From: ZC4RG29 sp036563875
GTDB taxonomy: Bacteria > Bacteroidota > Bacteroidia > Cytophagales > Cyclobacteriaceae
Direction of reading: 5' to 3'
DNA: 21,596 nt
Assembly (NCBI GenBank): GCA_036563875.1
Contig: DATCLO010000205.1
Coordinates: 1 to 21,596, forward strand
Shown: positions 13,801-18,510 of the stretch, piece after piece
Numbering within the stretch: position 1 is the first letter of the stretch
Layout: every line of letters starts with the position of its first letter
The notes under the pieces: model-generated
What the model was told of the DNA's origin: nothing
Database searches by the model: none
The model's input: the letters and a program-made list of their open reading frames with translations, nothing else
Program-made: the position numbers and the translations under genes

Positions 13801-14376
13801 CAGGAAATCAAGGAACGCAACGATTTCATTCTCTCGCAAAAGGAAGACCTCATGAAGGCAAAGGAATCGCTCATGAGCACCATCAGCGAGATCGAAACCG
13901 CTGCAAGCCAAACGTTCATGGACGCATTCAACCAGGTGCGCGAGCACTTCAAGAATGTATTCCGCTCCTTGTTTAATGAAGAGGACGATTGCGACATCCG
14001 GCTCGTCAATCCGGATGCTCCGCTCGACTCTGAAATAGACATTATCGCAAAGCCTAAAGGAAAACGGCCACTCACGATCAACCAGCTCAGCGGTGGTGAG
14101 AAAACGCTGACCGCCACGGCCCTGCTGTTTTCGATGTATCTGCTCAAGCCGGCGCCGTTCTGTATCTTCGACGAGGTGGATGCGCCGCTGGACGACGCCA
14201 ACATTGACAAATTCAATAACATCATCCGCCATTTCAGCAAAGACTCCCAATTCGTGATCGTAACACACAACAAGCGCACGATGACAGCCACCGATGTGAT
14301 TTATGGTATCACGATGGTGGAGAAGGGAATTTCAAGGGTGGTGCCTGTCGATTTGAGGCAGTTGGCTGAGGGATGA
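10837..14376 (+). CDS. smc: Chromosome segregation/condensation ATPase Smc
   Basis: The product has 1179 aa, the usual length for bacterial Smc, the ATPase core of the Smc-ScpAB complex that organises and segregates the chromosome. The ATG at 10837 is chosen because the conserved start MQLAKLEIKGFKSFADK follows at once, although the frame stays open upstream to 10381. Parts: N-terminal head with Walker A GPNGCGKS at 31-38; R-loop region ALRSEKMENVIFNG; a first coiled-coil arm about 170-500; hinge about 505-650 (from GFPEAIKFLRKK); a second arm about 665-970; and a C-terminal head with ABC signature LSGGEKT at 1084-1090 and Walker B FCIFDEVDA ending near 1116, followed by the D-loop PLDD. All ATPase motifs are intact. 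No scpA or scpB is visible here. An AGAGG run lies directly before the ATG, too close for a classical ribosome site. The gene converges on the YjbR-family gene. Confidence 0.97.
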   Translation: MQLAKLEIKGFKSFADKVVINFDEGITGIVGPNGCGKSNVVDSIRWVLGEQKTSALRSEKMENVIFNGTSQRAPQQMAEVSLTINNTKNILPTEYSQVTITRRLYRSGESEYLLNGVTCRLKDITNLFLDTGVASNSYAIIELGMVDDLLNDKDNSRRMLFEEAAGISKFKKRKKETMRKLEDTDADLERVEDLLFEIEKNMKSLEKQAKQTETYYRLKEEYKQKSILLARLVVQKQRQRFDEISARIASENDQKVALSASIAEKEAAIESAKADLVHREKTLSSRQKAINEFVGKIRQYENEKQIRNERLRYLGDRAASLRDQIDQDRKSNERAKFSIESLEAEKATALGILNEIEEKRNILQKEYEEQKLKTQQLQQEADSIRQLQRERQEASYELNKAVEIREIQINSLKQELEKSTTDSSQQNASLAEFERKLVVLEEEIARHTAQIETLKKEEEDVLARIANTEKTIEVIREEMTATGRKLDARQNEYNLTKSLVENLEGFPEAIKFLRKKVSKKAPLLSDIVTCPEEYRIAIENYLEPWLNYYIVDHESEAYEAINILSDASKGKAHFFILDAFDSFEPSSTTLYDNAFPATEIIEFDPKYRKLMAFILDRVYVHEGDMTTIPKDDVNTFITKSGKVIRKRFSISGGSVGLFEGKKIGRARNLEKLEKEIKTLSAKLEEVKQSLLDRQRDLEKLRNNGLRRQIEELQNTIRQITEEHVSVRTKREQFSEMLSNADLRREDMLEKIDLLTQELQELRPKATAAQHELQEAEAKLAAITDRLANDNELLSHKSAAFNEQNILYHQQENRVKSITQEISFKQESMDQSGARIEANLEELRKNEEETRQIVESTQTGDDTLVAMYAEKEEMEKGLNEAETAYYEARGNIDALEKELREIQHRRENIDTVLMQLHNELNENKLELNSVKERLSVEFKVDLDTLLEQTPAEGDETVEADEEKLRTEVSKMRDRLDNMGPINPMAMEAYQEIKERNDFILSQKEDLMKAKESLMSTISEIETAASQTFMDAFNQVREHFKNVFRSLFNEEDDCDIRLVNPDAPLDSEIDIIAKPKGKRPLTINQLSGGEKTLTATALLFSMYLLKPAPFCIFDEVDAPLDDANIDKFNNIIRHFSKDSQFVIVTHNKRTMTATDVIYGITMVEKGISRVVPVDLRQLAEG

Positions 14377-14379
14377 TAT

Positions 14380-14473
14380 GATCGGCGATTTTCGATTAGC
14401 GATTTGTGATTTGTCCCCCAACGCGGTACGTCCAAATCGATAATCGCCAATCGCTAATCACTAATCGAAAATG
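14380..14473. repeat. Palindrome built from 7-bp GATTnnn units between convergent genes
   Basis: The left arm (14380-14414) is five contiguous 7-mers: GATCGGC, GATTTTC, GATTAGC, GATTTGT, GATTTGT. After a 17-nt centre (14415-14431) the right arm (14432-14473) holds six 7-mers in inverted orientation: CCAAATC, GATAATC, GCCAATC, GCTAATC, ACTAATC, GAAAATG. The arms can pair imperfectly as a long hairpin. It begins 3 bp after the smc stop and ends 7 bp before the stop of the opposite gene, so it could act as a bidirectional terminator; its 7-bp periodicity is not required for that. Confidence 0.7.
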
Positions 14474-14480
14474 AAAAGCT

Positions 14481-14795
14481 CTATTTCTTAAACGCCCCCT
14501 TGTACGCTGTCTCCAACGCATCCAGCATCAACTCCCTCGGTATCTTCTTCAAATCAAACGTAGTCCATCCCTGTAGTCCCCATTTATTGGGCACGGGATA
14601 CACTGCGGTCTTGTCATATTTACAAAAGACCTTCTGATCCTTGGGACTCAGCTTAACATTTGCCATTGCCGTCGGCTCATGAAGGCTGGCAAAGATGCGC
14701 TTGCCCGTCACCTTGTAAGCTAATCGTTCGAAGTGTGGTCCTTCTTCAGTGCCAGGGAAGGATAATGCGATTTCTTTGAATTCAGCAATGGTCAT
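14481..14795 (-). CDS. MmcQ/YjbR-family protein
   Basis: The product has 104 aa and matches the MmcQ/YjbR (DUF419, CyaY-like fold) family: a start of the form MTIAEFKEIALSFPGTEEG, then HFERLAYKV, a beta strand KRIFASL, a motif with NVKLSPKDQ, and the C-terminal pattern KWGLQGWTTFDL followed by helix PRELMLDALETAYKGA. Family members are small soluble proteins sometimes called DNA-binding; a firm biochemical role is not established for most. The length is close to normal for the family. The ATG at 14795 begins the conserved helix. The gene is convergent with smc and stands alone on its strand, with a small inverted repeat about 33 bp upstream (14828-14843). Family is confident; function is open. 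Confidence 0.88.
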   Translation of the reverse strand: MTIAEFKEIALSFPGTEEGPHFERLAYKVTGKRIFASLHEPTAMANVKLSPKDQKVFCKYDKTAVYPVPNKWGLQGWTTFDLKKIPRELMLDALETAYKGAFKK

Positions 14796-14827
14796 GGCGT
14801 CACTATAGACACAATATTAGAACGGAT

Positions 14828-14843
14828 ACGCACAGCCGTGCGT
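14828..14843. repeat. Perfect inverted repeat upstream of the YjbR-family gene
   Basis: ACGCAC and GTGCGT (6-bp arms) surround the tetraloop AGCC. It lies 33 bp upstream of the ATG at 14795, near a weak promoter-like TAATATTG on the minus strand. It could be an operator or a short hairpin at the start of the message. Confidence 0.35.
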
Positions 14844-14894
14844 CCAACGTAAACAACACGTAAACACCACCCTCGCACTTCAATGCATTTCCGG

Positions 14895-14912
14895 CCCTTC
14901 GACTGCTCAGGG
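14895..14912. repeat. CCTGAGC-GTCGAAGG type imperfect palindrome
   Basis: Read on the minus strand the sequence is CCCTGAGCAGTCGAAGGG. From memory, this core (CCTGAGC followed closely by GTCGAAGG) recurs as a short intergenic repeat in many bacterial genomes. Only one copy is in this window, so its repeat status here rests on recall. Confidence 0.35.
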
Positions 14913-14984
14913 ACCGTTGACCACTTCAACTTGTGGGGATGAGTGAAAAAGAAGATCAACTTCCCCCAATATAAATACGTACGC

Positions 14985-15150
14985 ACGTAAACACCTAAAC
15001 ACATTCTTCTCCCCGCACGCCCTTCTATTCCCTAAAGGGATCCGACGCGCAAATGTCCCAAAGATACCCTGCTATCCGTTCTTCCTTGCACCTCCCCTTA
15101 AGTACAGACAACTTCAACACATCAACACTTCAACACATCAACACATCACT
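14985..15150. repeat. Composite intergenic repeat, copy 2
   Basis: This has the same order as copy 1 at 1176-1322. Left 8-bp units ACGTAAAC and ACCTAAAC lie at 14985-15000. The hairpin has outer arms GCACG/CGCGC (15015-15019, 15046-15050) and inner arms CCCTT/AAGGG (15020-15024, 15035-15039). A spacer follows, then five contiguous 8-mers (15111-15150): ACTTCAAC, ACATCAAC, ACTTCAAC, ACATCAAC, ACATCACT. The last unit contains the TGA stop of the minus-strand gene ending at 15146. From the hairpin's end to the right array is 61 bp here and 62 bp in copy 1. Confidence 0.65.
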
Positions 15151-16654
15151 TATTACTCACAAACGCAATACTCCTACTGTCCGGCGACCAGGACGGAACA
15201 TTAATCGTCCCCTGTCCTCCATACATGTAGGCAATGGTTCGTGGCGCACCACCTGACACGGGCATCAGCTTCAACTCCACACGCTTGTAGGAAGGGTGAC
15301 TGTTCACAGGGATGTCCGGTGGAAATGAAATATACACGATCCATTTGTTATCCGGAGAAATGTGCGGGAACCAGTTGTTGTACTGGTCGAACGTAAGCTG
15401 TTCCTTGCCCGCGCCGTCAGGCTTCATGCGCCAGATCTGCATGGTGCCCGACTCACTGCTGTTAAAATAGATGTACTTTCCATCCGGGGAATACTCACAA
15501 CCATCCACGTGCTCGCCGGGGCCTGTATTCGTAAGCCTCACTTCAGGACTCTTTCCATCGATCGCCTTTCGGTAAATATCGTACGTCGGGTTGTCCGGTC
15601 GGGTTGCCACATAAATCACTTCGCGGTTGTTGGGTGCCCATCCGTGAAGATATGATGGAGTTTCTGTTACGACTGGCCGGGGATCACCTCCTGTTATCGG
15701 TAATACATAAATTGCCGAACCACTCCCCTCGTGTGAACTGCTGATGCCAAGCATCTGTCCGTTGAATGAAATTACGTGGTCGTTATTGAGACGGTTTGCA
15801 TTACCAGTGTTGATTTGCGTAAGTGGGCCGCCGTTCGCCGGAATGGAATACAACATACCGTCCATATTAATTAAGAGTGACTTACCATCAGGAGTCCAGT
15901 TAGGCGCCTCGAAGCGACCATCCTTCTCATAGATCACCCTTCGCTTGCCGTCGAAAACATTCATTGTTTCCAGCCGGCATCCGAGCCACCCCTGTCGGCC
16001 AGGATTATAGTCGTCAGGAACGGGCTTGTCGATACGGACGTTCCGTGCCAATGCTTGTTCAACAACATCGGGGTTGTGTGATGAAATGAAGAGTCCCACC
16101 AATACTGAATCGCCGAAGGCGGTCATCGTATGCGATCCTATCACCTGGAGCGGCTCACCGGGATGCGCTGCTCTCATGATGATCTCCTTACCTGAACGTT
16201 CCAGCTGCAGGATGGTGTAGTTGTTTTTCGGAGGGAAGATTTCATCCTCCGGATCCCTCATGTAAGCGCCACGCAGCTCCCGCCATTGCAATACCGTGAG
16301 TCCGTCGCCGTGCAGCGTCGCATTGATGCTTGCTGCTTTTTCGTCGTCCGACTGACGCACCATCAAACCGATCTTTCGGTGGGGATCAGTACCCTTTCCG
16401 ATGAACTGGAAATTGGCCGTGATGATGAAGTCGCCGCCCATCTTGTTGTAGACGTAATGAAATTCATCCCGCTCAAACCAAATGTTATACCCAGACCCCG
16501 TAAGCGTATAGGTTTGCGTCGCCTCATCGTAGGAGGCGCTTCCTTTGTTCCTGGGATTCCCAATGTCCTTGCTGTGTTTGAAGATGCCAACCGGCGACTG
16601 TGCCGCAGCCGCACCGAGGGTCATGCTAAGGAAAAGAATCAGTAAAGATTTCAT
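15146..16654 (-). CDS. Secreted TolB-like beta-propeller protein with N-terminal beta-sandwich domain
   Basis: The product has 502 aa from the ATG at 16654, chosen because MKSLLILFLSMTLGAAAAQ is then a clean signal peptide; an in-frame ATG at 16681 would add nine residues but lies almost at the predicted transcription start. After the signal comes a beta-rich domain of about 190 residues (WFERDEFHYVYNKMGGDF, RKIGLMVRQSDD, ILQLERSGKEI) like the DUF1349/LamG-type concanavalin folds. From about residue 235 there are five to six PD40/TolB-type blades, each with a pattern such as APNWTPDGKSLLI, CEYSPDGKYIYF, PHISPDNKWIVYIS or PSWSPDSRSIAFVS. No sorting domain is present, so it is probably periplasmic. 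Such proteins are often auto-named TolB or TolR homologues, but the pal-tol genes are absent here and the role is unknown. The stop codon sits inside the 8-mer array of composite copy 2. Confidence 0.82.
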   Translation of the reverse strand: MKSLLILFLSMTLGAAAAQSPVGIFKHSKDIGNPRNKGSASYDEATQTYTLTGSGYNIWFERDEFHYVYNKMGGDFIITANFQFIGKGTDPHRKIGLMVRQSDDEKAASINATLHGDGLTVLQWRELRGAYMRDPEDEIFPPKNNYTILQLERSGKEIIMRAAHPGEPLQVIGSHTMTAFGDSVLVGLFISSHNPDVVEQALARNVRIDKPVPDDYNPGRQGWLGCRLETMNVFDGKRRVIYEKDGRFEAPNWTPDGKSLLINMDGMLYSIPANGGPLTQINTGNANRLNNDHVISFNGQMLGISSSHEGSGSAIYVLPITGGDPRPVVTETPSYLHGWAPNNREVIYVATRPDNPTYDIYRKAIDGKSPEVRLTNTGPGEHVDGCEYSPDGKYIYFNSSESGTMQIWRMKPDGAGKEQLTFDQYNNWFPHISPDNKWIVYISFPPDIPVNSHPSYKRVELKLMPVSGGAPRTIAYMYGGQGTINVPSWSPDSRSIAFVSNK

Positions 16655-16668
16655 AGGCTGGGTGATTG

Positions 16669-16689
16669 ATCGATGTACCATACATCGAT
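16669..16689. repeat. 9-bp perfect inverted repeat at the predicted transcription start of the beta-propeller gene
   Basis: ATCGATGTA (16669-16677) and TACATCGAT (16681-16689) are exact reverse complements around CCA. The repeat covers the predicted mRNA start and the alternative upstream ATG at 16681. It could be an operator for a dimeric regulator or a 5' hairpin. Confidence 0.5.
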
Positions 16690-16712
16690 GGCCAAGATAA
16701 TCACCGCCCCGG
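16690..16712 (-). promoter_or_regulatory. Candidate promoter of the beta-propeller gene, with block shared with smc
   Basis: On the minus strand TATCTTGG (16692-16699) matches TAnnTTTG except at one base. The preceding CCGGGGCGGTGATT and the following GCC are nearly the same as at the smc promoter (10754-10777), with one substitution in the -7 box, one upstream and one missing T. No good TTG is seen at the -33 distance. Confidence 0.4.
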
Positions 16713-16783
16713 CCTCAGTTAAGAAGAATTGGATGTGTGGTTAACGCGCCGTCAGTATGTGTCGGGAATACACGAACAACCGA

Positions 16784-18412
16784 TCAGGGCTTCACCAATT
16801 TGGCGGATAATCGCTCCCTCCCGTTATAAAAAAAACCAAAGCGGTACATTCCGACCGGATAATCCGAAGTATCCAGCGTAAGTGTATAATGACCCGCCTG
16901 AAGACGGCCCTGAGGATAGACCGCGACGCGGCGACCCATCATATCCACAAGCTCGACGGTAACATCGCCCGTATGTTCAACTGTGTATTCGAGGGTGAGT
17001 TGTTCCTTGAATGGATTGGGAAACAGGCGCGGAGTAACGGACACAGTCTCTGTCGTGGCAGCCGTGACAATCGTTGGAATGTTTTCATCGAGCCACTCCA
17101 GACGCGCGGTGATCCAATCTTTCAGCCACTCGATTTCCTCTTCATAGGTATCCAATACAACATAGTTCGGCCAAACATACGCTCCCAACACAGGCCACCG
17201 CTCAAAGTTTCGTTTCTGCGCTTCATCCAGGACTGTGACCAGGGAGTCGATGTATTCGAGAATTGTTTCTTCCTTGAATGGTCCTGCGCGAAGTTCATCC
17301 CACCGTTCGTTCAGCTTGTTCTTGAAATTGGCGTCGGAAAGCAGGCGCGGCCACCAGAAAGGAATCAGCCAGTAATCGTCCGGGCATACCGAGTTGAACG
17401 ACGTTACAAACCCTTCCGGGTTGCCCATGATGCAGTAGTCGACATTGCCGAAGCCAAGATTGAAATCCCAGATAGGTCCCATTCTTAGCTTACCTCCATC
17501 GGAGTCACGCTGTTTGTGCATGAACGTACTCAACCGGTAAGCATCCACGTTTTTCGTGAGCTCGTTGATGAGAAAGTAATCGATAAACGACTCTACGTCG
17601 ATGTACTTTGCATAACCCTCTGTCGGGTGAGAGAAGTTGGGGCCTGCCATCACATCTTCAAACTCGTCCATCCACGATTTGATGTACGCCTTTTGCTGAG
17701 GCACGATGTCTTCGGGGTCGGGATCTTCGTACTGGAAGAATATCGTCTGGGCGCCACCACGCTTCCGGGGTGGGTGTTTTGAAGTCCAGCCATCACCCCC
17801 GCTGCCGGTGAACTTGTCGATTTTGAAAAGATACCCACCCGTGAGGTTATCGCCGCTGATCTCATCCGGATTCAGCTTATTGATATCGACCCGCGCCTTG
17901 TCGCGCTTGACCTTCTCGAAGAACACAAACAATCCCATGTATTCCCCGTTCAGCACCACTTCACAGAAGCGCTGTCGGGAGGCATACTGACCCATGTCGC
18001 GTCCGAGTTTGTACGCCAGTGCATCACGGATCAGGGTTTTGTCGTTGTACGGTGCGAAGAGCACCCAGTCCTCTTCTTCGGGCATCCCCAAAATAGATGC
18101 ATCAATGCCTTCGCCCTCTTCGTCCCACAACTCAATGCCGTATTGCTTCTTCGGAAACATCTGCGACGACGATCCGCGAATTTCTATTCCAATCTTGCCG
18201 TTGTAATCGTTAGGCTCATCGTCGATATGGTTAGTCATGGCTGGGCCGTTGTCAATTATCTTCATGTCGGCCATAATCTTGGGGTCATCCAGAATAGCCT
18301 GGCCGTGGGTGTCGATGATGACAATGGGAAGATTGGATTCGGTAAACTCCTGCGAGAACGCCGGAACAAAGCCTATGCAGGCGAGCAGCACAATCGTCAA
18401 TCTACAAATCAT
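16784..18412 (-). CDS. Secreted CotH kinase-family protein with T9SS type A sorting domain
   Basis: The product has 542 aa from the ATG at 18412; the open frame reaches 18436 only with a TTG. Residues 1-21 are a signal peptide (MICRLTIVLLACIGFVPAFSQ). The central domain (about 30-440) is of the CotH family, atypical protein kinases known from spore-coat phosphorylation in Bacillus: IRGSSSQMFPKKQYGIEL at 78-95, NGEYMGLFVFFEKVKRDKAR at 155-174, INELTKNVDAYRLSTF, and the hallmark GPIWDFNLGFGN with the expected metal-binding Asp316. The last 84 residues (459-542) match the Por-type T9SS sorting domain: LFPNPF, ELVDMMGRRV, LDTSDYPVGMY and a final KLVKP. It is therefore probably exported to the surface or medium. 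Target proteins are unknown and kinase activity is inferred only from the family. It precedes the beta-propeller gene by about 130 bp on the same strand, with a candidate promoter between them. Confidence 0.9.
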   Translation of the reverse strand: MICRLTIVLLACIGFVPAFSQEFTESNLPIVIIDTHGQAILDDPKIMADMKIIDNGPAMTNHIDDEPNDYNGKIGIEIRGSSSQMFPKKQYGIELWDEEGEGIDASILGMPEEEDWVLFAPYNDKTLIRDALAYKLGRDMGQYASRQRFCEVVLNGEYMGLFVFFEKVKRDKARVDINKLNPDEISGDNLTGGYLFKIDKFTGSGGDGWTSKHPPRKRGGAQTIFFQYEDPDPEDIVPQQKAYIKSWMDEFEDVMAGPNFSHPTEGYAKYIDVESFIDYFLINELTKNVDAYRLSTFMHKQRDSDGGKLRMGPIWDFNLGFGNVDYCIMGNPEGFVTSFNSVCPDDYWLIPFWWPRLLSDANFKNKLNERWDELRAGPFKEETILEYIDSLVTVLDEAQKRNFERWPVLGAYVWPNYVVLDTYEEEIEWLKDWITARLEWLDENIPTIVTAATTETVSVTPRLFPNPFKEQLTLEYTVEHTGDVTVELVDMMGRRVAVYPQGRLQAGHYTLTLDTSDYPVGMYRFGFFYNGRERLSAKLVKP

Positions 18413-18440
18413 AGGCGGGGATGTTGATTTCACCAATTTA

Positions 18441-18448
18441 CAAACCTA
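18441..18448 (-). promoter_or_regulatory. Possible -7 element of the CotH-family gene
   Basis: On the minus strand TAGGTTTG fully matches TAnnTTTG and would start transcription about 20-25 nt before the ATG at 18412. No clear TTG lies at the usual distance upstream, so confidence is modest. Confidence 0.35.
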
Positions 18449-18486
18449 TCCCCTCATTCGAAAACCCATGATTCAGACTATGTGAC

Positions 18487-18504
18487 TGTGTGGTTGAACA
18501 CACA
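18487..18504. other. Short perfect hairpin after the permease gene
   Basis: TGTGTG (18487-18492) and CACACA (18499-18504) flank loop GTTGAA. The hairpin begins six bases after the stop codon at 18511 on the minus strand. No T-run follows, so terminator function is doubtful. Confidence 0.25.
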
Positions 18505-18510
18505 ATTCTC

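Larger units (their letters stand above)
14796..15145. other. 350-bp gene-free stretch with several short repeats
   Basis: No credible coding frame is seen. It holds a perfect 6-bp inverted repeat (14828-14843), repeated ACGTAAAC words (near 14849, 14860 and 14985), a CCTGAGC/GTCGAAGG-type imperfect palindrome (14895-14912), and most of the second composite repeat (14985-15150). Confidence 0.6.

Noticed and set aside
12901..14291. Long minus-strand open frames inside smc (up to 258 codons)
   Set aside because: They are antisense to the coiled-coil and head-coding sequence, give Leu- or Ser-rich translations without family features, and smc is intact on the plus strand.
15053..15256. Plus-strand frame of 67 codons in the gene-free stretch
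   Set aside because: It runs through the 8-mer array and into the opposite gene, with no recognisable protein features.
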